From: Mycobacterium simulans
Lineage (GTDB): Bacteria; Actinomycetota; Actinomycetes; Mycobacteriales; Mycobacteriaceae
DNA: 32,149 nucleotides
Direction: 5' to 3'
NCBI RefSeq assembly: GCF_900232995.1
Contig: NZ_OCVX01000005.1
Coordinates: forward strand, 332,931-365,079
A model generated the notes under the pieces. That model saw nothing but the letters and a program-made list of their open reading frames with translations. It was not told the DNA's origin and did no database searches. Positions 1 to 9,240 of this stretch are shown here, one piece after another. The stretch's first letter is position 1. Every line of letters begins with the position of its first letter. The translations under genes were made by a program, and so were the position numbers.

Positions 1-1
1 A

Positions 2-3000
2 CATCCGCCCGAACCGCATCCGCAGCTGCCCAACACCCCCTGGCAGCACACCCGGCACTGGATCAGCGCCGGTTCGGGCACACCGCATGCGGCACACGCT
101 CACCCGCTGCTGGGCATAGGCGTCAACGATCCCACCAATGGCACCCGGGTGTGGGAATGCGAGGTCGGCCCGGACCTGCTGTGGCTCGGCGACCACTGCG
201 TCGACGACACGTGTGTCTTACCCGGGGCGGCCTATGCGGACATCGCGCTGGCGGCCGCGACGGACACATTCGGCCCCGAGGCGTCGTGGATGATCCGCGA
301 GCTCAGCCTGGACCAACTTATGCACGTCACCGACAACACGCTGATCGTCACCACACTCACCGGCGACGAACGGCTGTGCCGGGTCGAAATCCGCACCCGC
401 AGCGCCACTTCGGGCTGGATCAAACATGCCACCGCGACCCTGGCCCCCGCGACGCCTTCGCAACCCGACGCACTGCCTTGCGATGCCGGCGAGGGCGCGG
501 CCGTACTTGACCCCGACGACCTGTATCAGCGGCTGCGTGCCGCCGGCCAGCAACACGGTCCCGCCTTCCGCGGCATTGTCGGGCTCGCGGTCTCGCCGTC
601 GGGATCGGCCCATGCCGAGGTGCGGCTGCCCACCGCGGCCAAAGCCGGTTCCCGCAAATTCGTGCTGCACCCCGTCATGATGGATATCGCGTTGCAGACC
701 CTGGGCGCGACCCAGTTAGCAACGGATCTGGCGACCGGGGGGACGGGCCAGCAGGCGACCGTGCTTCCAGTTCGCTTCGCGGGCGTTCGCGTGCACGCGG
801 ATGTGGTCGACGGCGCGCGTGCGATCGGCTCTCTGACCCCGACCGCAAACCCGGATCGGCTGGTCGGCCAGGTGGTGCTCACCGACGCCGATGGCCGGCT
901 GCTGCTGGAAATCGACGAAGTCGAGATGGCGGTGCTGCAATCACGCAGTGGTGCAAGCGAACTCATCAATCGCTTGTTCACGCTCGAATGGGAGCCGGTG
1001 CCGCTGGACAAGCAGGCCGGTGATCTCGGCGCGTTACTGCTGGTTGCCGACGGTGCCGCCGCGGACTCGTTGTTGACCACGCTCCGGGAACGGATCGGGC
1101 GGTGCGAGTTGGTTTCCGGCGCCGACGAGCAAGTGATCCGGGAGGCTATCACCCAACGCGAAACCCAATGGGACGGCATCGTCGTCGTCCACCCGTCGCG
1201 GGCCACCGACGAGTCTCAGCCGACCGACGCCCAATTGGACGTGGCCCGCAAACGCACCCTGCGGATCGCCGACATCGTCAAGACGGTGTCGCGGGTGGGT
1301 GCCCGAAACAGTCCGCGGTTGTGGATAGTCACGTGCGGTGCCCAGCAGCTGAGTCCCAGCGACCCAGTGACGTTGCCGCAGGCGCAGCTTCGTGGCATCG
1401 CGCGGGTGCTGACATTCGAGCACCCTGAGCTCAGGGCGACGCTCGTCGACGTCGACGCCGACGGCACGCTCTCGGGCCTGGCGGAGGAATTGCTGGCCGA
1501 CGCCGAAGACGACGAGGTGGCGCTGCGCGACGGACAACGCTACGTCAGAAGGCTGGTGGCGGCGCCAACCGCCGGCGCCGGCGAGCTAGCCGACGAAAAT
1601 CGATACATCACGGTGGATATCGACGCCGGCGCCGCGTTCAAGCTGGAGATCGAAGAAGCGGGCGATCACGACCGGCTGAAAGTCCGCGCCGCCAAACGTA
1701 TCCCACCCGCCGACGATCAGGTCGAGATCCGCATCGTCACCGCTGCGTTGAACGGCAGTGACTCCCTCGGCGTGGTGACCGCGATCGGCACCGGCGTTGG
1801 TACCGGCCTCGAGATTGGGCAGCGTGTCATCGCTTTCGGCGACGGGACCATCGGCTCGCATGTCACGACGCACGCCGATCTCGTCGTTCCCGTCCCGCGG
1901 GCGCTGCCGGATTCCCAGGCGGCGGCATTCGGGTTGGCCTACCTCACGGCGTGGCATTCGCTATGCACGGTCGGGCGGTTGGCGCCCGGCGAACGGGTAC
2001 TGATCCATTCCACAAGCGACGGCGCGGATTTGGCGGCCGTGGGCATTGCGACGATGATCGGTGCCCGGATCTACGCGACAGCCCGATCGCAGGCCCAGCG
2101 CGACCTGCTGTCCGGGCTGGACGTCGAGTACGTCGGCGATTCGGACGGCGTGGCCTTCGTCGAGGAAATTCTCAATCTCACCGATGGTGCAGGAATAGAT
2201 GTCGTCCTCAATTCCCTTCCAGGAGAAGCGATTCGCGCTGGGATGCAGCTACTGGCCCCCGGCGGCCGATTCATCGAACTGGGCAAGACGGACGTCTGCG
2301 CCGATACCTCGATCGGATTGGCGGCCCTGGCCCGCAGCGCGTCATTGTCGGTCGTCGACATCGACTTGAACGTGCGGCTGCAGGCCAAACGGTATCGCGA
2401 ATACCTCGAACAGATTCTGCAGCATGCCACGCAAGGACAGTTGGCCCCGCTGCCGGTCACCGAGTTCGCATTGGACAACGTCGTCGAGGCGTTCCGGTTG
2501 CTCGAATCGGGCGAGCACGCCGGCAAGATCGCCATCTCGATACCGCAGACCGGCAGCATTGCGGCGCTGGCGCCGCGACCACCCCAACCACTGGTCAGTC
2601 CGGATGGCGGCTACCTGGTCGCCGGCGGCATGGGCGGCCTTGGTCTGGTGACCGCGCGCTGGCTGGCCGCCCACGGCGCGGGATTGGTTGTGGTGAACGG
2701 CCGTTCGGCACCGAGCGCCGAGGTGCTCGCCGAGATCAGCGATATCAACAACCAAGGCGGTCGCGTCGAGGTGGTCACCGGCGACCTAGCCGACCCCGAC
2801 ACCTCACGGCGCCTGGTCGCGGCGGTCCAAGACGCCGGCTTCCGGCTGGCCGGCGTCGTGCACAGCGCGATGGTACTGGCCGACGAGATCGTGCTGAACA
2901 TCTCGGAGTCGGCCTCGGCGCGGGTGTTCTCGCCGAAGGTGGCCGGCGGCTGGTGGCTGCACGAGGCCACCAAGTGCTCCGACGTGGATTGGTGGGTGTC

Positions 3001-3769
3001 GTTCTCGTCGGTCGCGTCGCTGCTCGGCGCGCCGGGCCAGGGGTCCTACGCCGCCGCGAACTCATGGATCGACGGCCTGGTCGCCCACCGGCGATCGTTG
3101 GGATTGCCTGCGGCTGGGATCAACTGGGGACCATGGGCCGAGGTGGGACGCGCCCAGTTCTTCGCCGATCTCGGCGTCTCGATGATCACTCCCGCGCAAG
3201 GGCTGGCGGCCATGCAGGTGGTGCTGTCGGCCGACCGGGCTCGCACCGGCGTGTTCGCCCTCGATGCACGCCAGTGGTTCCAGTCCTTCCCCGCCGCGGC
3301 GGGATCGTCGCTGTTTGCGAAGCTGCAGGATTCGATCAGAGTCGAGGAGCGCGGCGGCGGCCGAATCCGTGCAGAACTCGACGGCCTGGAGGGCGCCGCC
3401 GCGGCCGAGCGCCCGGCCCGGCTGGCCGCGGCCATCGCCGACGAAATCCGCTCGGTGCTGCGGTCGACGGAACCGATCGACCACGATCGGCCGCTGGAGT
3501 CCCTCGGTCTGGACTCGTTGATGGCCCTCGAACTCCGCAACCGGCTGGAAGCGAACCTGGGCACCACGTTGCCCGTCGCCTTGGTCTGGGCATACCCGAC
3601 CATTACCGATCTAGCCGGCGCGCTGTGTGAACGGCTTGGCTATGCGACGGCGGCCGACGCCGAGGAGGCGCCCGACGCCGAACAAGGGCTCTCGGACGAG
3701 GAAATGGAACTGCTTTCCGACCTAGTCGCGGCAAGTGAGCTCGAAGCTGCAACGGAGGGCGCCGAGTAA
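2..3769 (+). CDS. ppsC: Phthiocerol synthesis type I polyketide synthase PpsC, C-terminal part (DH-ER-KR-ACP)
   Basis: Partial gene: the frame is open from base 2 and gives 1255 residues, against about 2190 for full-length PpsC, so KS and AT lie upstream. Numbering from base 2: post-AT linker 1-30; DH about 35-290, with His65 (HxxxDxxxxP, Asp where Gly is usual) and Asp228 in a DIALQ motif; ER remnant about 545-850; KR about 865-1060, with an AGGMGGLG nucleotide loop at 874-881, Ser1003 and Tyr1016; ACP with Ser1172 in GLDSL. The acidic C-terminal helix (about 1230-1255) looks like a docking element for PpsD. PpsC normally performs a full reductive cycle during phthiocerol chain growth. Here the ER lacks about 25 residues around 584-590 and has DGAD at 673-676 where GGVG is expected, so it is probably inactive. 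The stop overlaps the ppsD start by one base (TAATG). Identity is secure; loss of ER activity is inferred. Confidence 0.96.
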   Translation, partial: HPPEPHPQLPNTPWQHTRHWISAGSGTPHAAHAHPLLGIGVNDPTNGTRVWECEVGPDLLWLGDHCVDDTCVLPGAAYADIALAAATDTFGPEASWMIRELSLDQLMHVTDNTLIVTTLTGDERLCRVEIRTRSATSGWIKHATATLAPATPSQPDALPCDAGEGAAVLDPDDLYQRLRAAGQQHGPAFRGIVGLAVSPSGSAHAEVRLPTAAKAGSRKFVLHPVMMDIALQTLGATQLATDLATGGTGQQATVLPVRFAGVRVHADVVDGARAIGSLTPTANPDRLVGQVVLTDADGRLLLEIDEVEMAVLQSRSGASELINRLFTLEWEPVPLDKQAGDLGALLLVADGAAADSLLTTLRERIGRCELVSGADEQVIREAITQRETQWDGIVVVHPSRATDESQPTDAQLDVARKRTLRIADIVKTVSRVGARNSPRLWIVTCGAQQLSPSDPVTLPQAQLRGIARVLTFEHPELRATLVDVDADGTLSGLAEELLADAEDDEVALRDGQRYVRRLVAAPTAGAGELADENRYITVDIDAGAAFKLEIEEAGDHDRLKVRAAKRIPPADDQVEIRIVTAALNGSDSLGVVTAIGTGVGTGLEIGQRVIAFGDGTIGSHVTTHADLVVPVPRALPDSQAAAFGLAYLTAWHSLCTVGRLAPGERVLIHSTSDGADLAAVGIATMIGARIYATARSQAQRDLLSGLDVEYVGDSDGVAFVEEILNLTDGAGIDVVLNSLPGEAIRAGMQLLAPGGRFIELGKTDVCADTSIGLAALARSASLSVVDIDLNVRLQAKRYREYLEQILQHATQGQLAPLPVTEFALDNVVEAFRLLESGEHAGKIAISIPQTGSIAALAPRPPQPLVSPDGGYLVAGGMGGLGLVTARWLAAHGAGLVVVNGRSAPSAEVLAEISDINNQGGRVEVVTGDLADPDTSRRLVAAVQDAGFRLAGVVHSAMVLADEIVLNISESASARVFSPKVAGGWWLHEATKCSDVDWWVSFSSVASLLGAPGQGSYAAANSWIDGLVAHRRSLGLPAAGINWGPWAEVGRAQFFADLGVSMITPAQGLAAMQVVLSADRARTGVFALDARQWFQSFPAAAGSSLFAKLQDSIRVEERGGGRIRAELDGLEGAAAAERPARLAAAIADEIRSVLRSTEPIDHDRPLESLGLDSLMALELRNRLEANLGTTLPVALVWAYPTITDLAGALCERLGYATAADAEEAPDAEQGLSDEEMELLSDLVAASELEAATEGAE

Positions 3770-6700
3770 TGACCAGTCTGGCCGAACGCGCGGCGCAAAT
3801 GTCGCCGAAGGCGCGCGAGGTGCTCGCGCGTGAGCTCGTGCGCGCCGGAACGGCTTTTCCCACCGATGTTGCCGAGCCGATCGCGGTGGTCGGCATCGGT
3901 TGCCGGATGCCCGGCAATGTGTTTGGACCGGAAAGCTTTTGGGATCTTTTGATCGAAGGCCGAGACACCGTAGGCGAGGTACCTGCCGATCGGTGGGACG
4001 CCGACGCGTACTACGACCCCGATCCGCAGGCACCGGGGCGGATGACGACCAAGTGGGGGGCATTTATCGACGACGTCGCCGGTTTCGACGCCGACTTCTT
4101 CGGCATCACCCCGCGCGAAGCCGCCGCGATGGACCCCCAGCACCGATTGCTGCTGGAGGTTGCCTGGGAGGCGCTCGAACATGCCGGCCTGCCACCGGAT
4201 TCGTTGAACGGCACCCAAACCGCCGCGATCATGGGGCTGTCGACGTTCGACTACACCATCGTCAACATCGAACGCCGCGCCGAGATCGACGCGTACCTGA
4301 GCACCGGCACCCCACACTCGGCGGCGGTGGGGCGGATTTCCTATCTGCTCGGGCTGCGCGGCCCGGCGATGGCTGTGGACACCGCATGTTCGTCGTCCTT
4401 GGTGGCCGTGCACCTGGCGTGCCAGAGTCTGCGATTGCGGGAAAGCGACGTGGCCCTGGCGGGCGGGGTGCAGCTCTCGCTGTCCCCATTCACCTCGATT
4501 GCGGTTTCCAAGTGGACCGCGCTATCGCCGACAGGCCGGTCCAAGGCCTTCGACGCGACGGCCGACGGCTTCGCCCGCGGCGAGGGATGCGGCGTCGTGG
4601 TGCTCAAGCGCTTGTCCGACGCCACTCGGGATGGCGATCGTGTGCTGGCGGTGATCCGCGGTTCGGCGATCAACCAAGACGGCAGATCCAACGGCATGAC
4701 CGCCCCGAATGCGTCGGCGCAGCGCGAGGTGATCAACGCCGCGCTAAGGCAGGCCGACGTCACCGCCGACAGCGTGCGCTACGTCGAAACCCACGGCACC
4801 GGAACCATTTTGGGCGACCCGATCGAGTTCGAAGCGCTCGCCGCCAGCTACGGCCGCGGCGACGGCAGCTGCGCACTCGGCGCGGTCAAGACCAACATCG
4901 GTCACCTGGAGGCGGCCGCCGGGGTCGCTGGATTGATCAAGGCGATTTTGGCCGTGGGACACGGCTACATCCCACGGAATCTGCATTTCACCCGCTGGAA
5001 CCCGGCCATTGACCCATCCTCGACCCGACTGTTCGTCCCGACCGAAGGCACACCCTGGCCCGCCCAGCCGGGCCCGCGCCGCGCGGCCGTGTCGTCGTTC
5101 GGCATGAGTGGGACCAACTCGCACGTCGTGATCGAGCAGGCACCTGATCCGGCGCCGGTGCACCGTGGACCTGACCCGGCGGTGTCGACATTGGTGGTGT
5201 CGGGCAAGGCGCCACAACGGGTGACCGCCGCTGCGGCGGTGTTGGCGGACTGGCTGGACGGCCCCGGCGCCGAGGTGGCCCTGGCCGATGTGGCGCAAAC
5301 GCTCAACCAACACCGCGCCCGGCACGCCAAGTTCGCCGCCGTGGTGGCCCGCGACCGCGCCCAAGCAGTGGCCGGGCTGCGGTCGGTTGCCGCCGGCAGG
5401 CCCGCCCCCGGCGTGGTCAGATACCAGGAAGGTGCACCTGGGCCTGGCACGGTATTCGTCTACTCCGGCCGCGGATCACAGTGGGCCGGCATGGGTCGGC
5501 GGCTGTTGGCCGACGAACCCGCCTTCGCCCAGGCCGTCGCCGAGCTCGAACCCGATTTCCTTGCCCAAGCGGGGTTTTCGCTGCACGGCGTCATCGCCGG
5601 CGGCAAGGAGCTGGTTGGCATCGAACAGATCCAGCTGGGCCTGATCGGCATGCAACTGGCGCTGACCGCGCTGTGGCGTTCCTACGGCGTGCAACCCGAC
5701 CTGGTGATCGGCCACTCCATGGGTGAGGTGGCCGCCTCCGTGGTCGCCGGGGCCCTCACGCCCGCCGAAGGGTTGCGGGTGACCGCCACCCGCTCGCGGC
5801 TGATGGCCCCGCTGTCCGGACAGGGCGGCATGGCCCTGCTGGAACTCGACGCCGCGGCCACCGAGGCGCTGATCGCCGACTACCCGCAGGTGACGCTGGG
5901 GATCTACAACTCGCCCCGCCAGACGGTGATCGCCGGACCGACCGAGCAGATCGACGAACTGATCACTCACGTGCGCGTCCAGGACCGCTTCGCCAGCAAG
6001 GTCAATATCGAAGTGGCCCCGCACAACCCGGCGATGGACGCGTTGCAACCTGCGATGCGTTCGGAGCTGGCAGACCTGACGCCGCGCACCCCGACGATTC
6101 CGATCATCTCGACTACCTACGAAACCCTCGACAGCACACCGGTTTTCGGCGCAGAGCACTGGGCCACCAACATGCGCAACCCGGTGCGATTCCAGCAGGC
6201 CGTCATCGCCGCGGGGGCCAACCATCACACCTTCATCGAGATCAGCGCCCACCCGCTGCTGACCCACGCCATCACCGAAACACTGGAAGACGCGCATCGC
6301 GAACGCAGCTACCGGAGCATCGGCACCCTGCAGCGCGACGCCGACGACACCATCACCTTCCACACCCAACTCGCATCGGTGCGCAAGAACCAGCCAACCA
6401 TCCCCGGCACTCGCCTGGCCGACATCCCGACGACAACGTGGCAGCACTCGCAGTTCTGGGTCGAGGACCGGTCCACGATGTCGGATCTCGCGAATCCCTT
6501 GGGCGACCACACTCACCCGTTGTTGGGCGTGCACGTCGAAGTTCCCTCCAGCCAGGATCACGTGTGGCAAGCCGACGTCGGAACCGACGTGTGCCCGTGG
6601 CTGGCCGACCACCGGGTGTTCGGCCAGTCCATCATGCCGGCGGCGGGCTATGCCGAGATCGCCTTGGCGGCCGCCAGCGAGGCGCTCGGCCTGCCGGTCG

Positions 6701-9240
6701 CTGCCGTGTCGATCAACCAGCTCGAGGTCGAGCAGATGCTTACCCTGGACGGCCACACCCAGCTGACGACCCAACTGATTCGCAACGGGGACAGCAAGAT
6801 TCGTATCGAGATCTACTCGCGCTCCGTCGCCGGCGACTGGACCCGGCATGCCGTCGCCAAGGCGGAAGCATCGCCGTCGGACGCCGCGCCCGATCGGCCC
6901 GCGCCGGCGGCCGGCCAAACCAAAGTTGCCGTGTCGCCGGCCGATATGTACGCCGTGCTGCGGCAGGCCGGACAGCATTACGGTCCGGCCTTCGCGGCCC
7001 TGACCCGCATCGAGCGCCTCTCGGACGGTTCGGCTGAAACCGAAGTCACCCTTTCCGCCGAGGCGCCCCGGCATCCCGGATACCGGATCCACCCTGCCCT
7101 GCTCGATGCCGCCCTGCAGAGCCTGGCCGCCGCGATGCCCGACGACGGGTCGGCCGGATCAGCCGAATCCAGTTATCTCCCAGTCTCAATCGGAAACTTG
7201 CGGGTCTATCGCGACCCGGGGCGGTATGGCCGCTGCCGGGCCAGGCTGACCAGCCTCGACGAAAGCGGGGCGGGAAAGCTCGGCAGGATCGTCATGACCG
7301 ACGAGGCCGGGAACGTGACCGCCGAGATCAACGACATCTACCTGCGCTCCGTCGAGCGCCGCAGCGTCCCACTGCCGTTGGCGCAGAAGATCTTCGAGTC
7401 GAGGTGGGTCGAGAAAGCCCTCCCAGCCGCAAGTGCTGCCCAAGCCGATCCCGGTAGTTGGCTCGTGCTCAGCGCGGGCGCGGTGGAAGCAGCGGATGCA
7501 TTCACCGCCGGGTGGCGGAGCCAATCGCGCCGAGTGACCACCGCCAGCCTCGACGACGAACCCGCCATGCTCGCTGCATTCGCGGAAACCGCGGGCGATC
7601 CCGAACACCCGCCCGCCGGTGTAATCGCTTTCCTCCCTGACGGCCCGCCCGGCCCGGACCAGGTCTCCCAAGCGCGCGATTTGGTGTGGTCGATCTCCAC
7701 CGTGGTGCGGGCGGTCGTCGGCGGTTGGCACGGCGAATCCCCGCGGCTGTGGCTCGTCTCCGCGGGCGGTCTGGCCGTCGACGACGGCGAGGCGGGTCAG
7801 CCGGCGATCGGCGCGTTGCAGGGACTGGTGCGGGTCCTGACCTACGAGCATCCGGAGCTGCGCGCCACCCTGGTCGACCTGGACGCCACCTGGGAAAAGC
7901 CCGCGGCCCTCGAGGTTTTGAACGCCGAACTTTCCGCACCCGATCCCGACCTGCTGAGCAGCGTGATCGCTTGGCGGGGTGAACACCGATGCGTCGAACG
8001 GCTCGGGCGGGCCGAACAAGGTGAGCCCGTGGGCAATCCGGTCGTTCGCCCGGGAGCGTCGTACATCATCACCGGCGGACTCGGCGGCCTCGGCTTGGTG
8101 GTCGCGCGGTGGCTGGTGGACAACGGCGCGGGCCAGGTCGTCCTCAATGGACGCAGCGAACCCGCCGACGAACAGCGCAGGATCCTGACCGAGTTGGAAG
8201 ACCGAGCCGAAATCGTCGTCGTCCGAGGCGATGTGGCTGCCCCGGGAATAGCGGAAAGCCTTGTCGCGGCCGCCGAGGACCAAGGTCGCCAACTGCGCGG
8301 CATCCTGCACGCGGCGGCCGTGATCGACGACAGCCTGCTGTACTCCATGAAACGGGACAGCCTGGAACGGGTCTGGGCTCCCAAAGCCGTTGGCGCACTG
8401 CGGCTGCACCAAGCTAGCGCCGCCCGGGAACTGGACTGGTGGGTTGGCTTCTCGTCCACGGCCGCACTGCTCGGCGCCCCCGGGCAGGGGGCCTACGCGT
8501 GCGCTAACGCCTGGCTCGACGCGCTGGCCGCGTGGCGGCGGGCGGCCGGTCTGCCGGCAGCGGTGATCAACTGGGGGCCGTGGTCGGACGTGGGCATGGC
8601 CCGCACGCTGGCCGTCAGCGTACTCGACCCCATCACTCCCGCCGAGGGCATCGAGGCCATGGAAGCGCTGCTGGCTGGCAACCGGCGCCAGACCGGCGTT
8701 GCCCGACTGCGTCCCGATCGTGCACTGATCGCCTTCCCGGAGATCCGCAACCACGACTTCTTCGCCGCGGTGGTTGAAGAGCTGGACGCCGCCGGCGGCG
8801 GCGATGACTGGGCCGGCCCTGCGGCGCTGACCGACCTTGATCCGGTTGAAGCGCAACGCATCATGACGGATCAACTGCGGGCCCGGATCGCGGCGGTCAT
8901 GGGCTATGCCGATAAATCCGCCGTCGATCCCACCATGCCGCTGCTTGAGCTCGGAATGGATTCCCTGATGGCGGTGCGGATCCGCAACACCGCCCGCGCG
9001 GACTTCGGTGCGGAGCCGCCGGTGGCATTGTTATTGCAGGGCGCATCGCTACACGATGTCGCGGCCGACCTCATGCGCCAACTCGGGCTCGCGACAGCCG
9101 AGCGAGGGGCCGCAGACCCGAAAACGAAAAATAGTGACACCGTTCGCGACCGGGCGCAGCAGCGCGCGGCGGCGCGACAAGGTGCCGCAATGAGGCGACG
9201 ACCTAGACCTGGTGGAGTACAGGGAGGAACAAACCAGTGA
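3769..9240 (+). CDS. ppsD: Phthiocerol synthesis type I polyketide synthase PpsD (KS-AT-DH-KR-ACP)
   Basis: The product has 1823 residues, close to the roughly 1827 of M. tuberculosis PpsD. An N-terminal basic helix (about 1-35) is a likely docking element for the acidic tail of PpsC. KS about 38-465 with Cys207, His342 and His379. AT about 560-850 with Ser650 (GHSMGE) and His752 in VAPH, which resembles the methylmalonyl-type VASH signature. DH about 905-1190 with His948 (HRVFGQSIMP, canonical) and Asp1113. KR about 1425-1625 with TGGLGGLG at 1435-1442, Ser1563 and Tyr1576. ACP with Ser1732. There is no ER, as is usual for PpsD; known DIM biosynthesis uses a separate trans-acting enoyl reductase (Rv2953) for this step. 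Oddity: the AT entry motif GQGSQ reads GRGSQ (Arg568). The C-terminal tail (about 1785-1823) is Arg-rich and may dock with PpsE. The stop overlaps the ppsE start by four bases (GTGA). Confidence 0.97.
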   Translation: MTSLAERAAQMSPKAREVLARELVRAGTAFPTDVAEPIAVVGIGCRMPGNVFGPESFWDLLIEGRDTVGEVPADRWDADAYYDPDPQAPGRMTTKWGAFIDDVAGFDADFFGITPREAAAMDPQHRLLLEVAWEALEHAGLPPDSLNGTQTAAIMGLSTFDYTIVNIERRAEIDAYLSTGTPHSAAVGRISYLLGLRGPAMAVDTACSSSLVAVHLACQSLRLRESDVALAGGVQLSLSPFTSIAVSKWTALSPTGRSKAFDATADGFARGEGCGVVVLKRLSDATRDGDRVLAVIRGSAINQDGRSNGMTAPNASAQREVINAALRQADVTADSVRYVETHGTGTILGDPIEFEALAASYGRGDGSCALGAVKTNIGHLEAAAGVAGLIKAILAVGHGYIPRNLHFTRWNPAIDPSSTRLFVPTEGTPWPAQPGPRRAAVSSFGMSGTNSHVVIEQAPDPAPVHRGPDPAVSTLVVSGKAPQRVTAAAAVLADWLDGPGAEVALADVAQTLNQHRARHAKFAAVVARDRAQAVAGLRSVAAGRPAPGVVRYQEGAPGPGTVFVYSGRGSQWAGMGRRLLADEPAFAQAVAELEPDFLAQAGFSLHGVIAGGKELVGIEQIQLGLIGMQLALTALWRSYGVQPDLVIGHSMGEVAASVVAGALTPAEGLRVTATRSRLMAPLSGQGGMALLELDAAATEALIADYPQVTLGIYNSPRQTVIAGPTEQIDELITHVRVQDRFASKVNIEVAPHNPAMDALQPAMRSELADLTPRTPTIPIISTTYETLDSTPVFGAEHWATNMRNPVRFQQAVIAAGANHHTFIEISAHPLLTHAITETLEDAHRERSYRSIGTLQRDADDTITFHTQLASVRKNQPTIPGTRLADIPTTTWQHSQFWVEDRSTMSDLANPLGDHTHPLLGVHVEVPSSQDHVWQADVGTDVCPWLADHRVFGQSIMPAAGYAEIALAAASEALGLPVAAVSINQLEVEQMLTLDGHTQLTTQLIRNGDSKIRIEIYSRSVAGDWTRHAVAKAEASPSDAAPDRPAPAAGQTKVAVSPADMYAVLRQAGQHYGPAFAALTRIERLSDGSAETEVTLSAEAPRHPGYRIHPALLDAALQSLAAAMPDDGSAGSAESSYLPVSIGNLRVYRDPGRYGRCRARLTSLDESGAGKLGRIVMTDEAGNVTAEINDIYLRSVERRSVPLPLAQKIFESRWVEKALPAASAAQADPGSWLVLSAGAVEAADAFTAGWRSQSRRVTTASLDDEPAMLAAFAETAGDPEHPPAGVIAFLPDGPPGPDQVSQARDLVWSISTVVRAVVGGWHGESPRLWLVSAGGLAVDDGEAGQPAIGALQGLVRVLTYEHPELRATLVDLDATWEKPAALEVLNAELSAPDPDLLSSVIAWRGEHRCVERLGRAEQGEPVGNPVVRPGASYIITGGLGGLGLVVARWLVDNGAGQVVLNGRSEPADEQRRILTELEDRAEIVVVRGDVAAPGIAESLVAAAEDQGRQLRGILHAAAVIDDSLLYSMKRDSLERVWAPKAVGALRLHQASAARELDWWVGFSSTAALLGAPGQGAYACANAWLDALAAWRRAAGLPAAVINWGPWSDVGMARTLAVSVLDPITPAEGIEAMEALLAGNRRQTGVARLRPDRALIAFPEIRNHDFFAAVVEELDAAGGGDDWAGPAALTDLDPVEAQRIMTDQLRARIAAVMGYADKSAVDPTMPLLELGMDSLMAVRIRNTARADFGAEPPVALLLQGASLHDVAADLMRQLGLATAERGAADPKTKNSDTVRDRAQQRAAARQGAAMRRRPRPGGVQGGTNQ

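Noticed and set aside
1951..3630. Long plus-strand frame of 559 codons inside ppsC, and comparable frames such as 7186-8874 on the minus strand
   Set aside because: Arg/Gly/Pro-rich products with no domains, lying over intact PKS domains. They arise from high G+C third-position bias.
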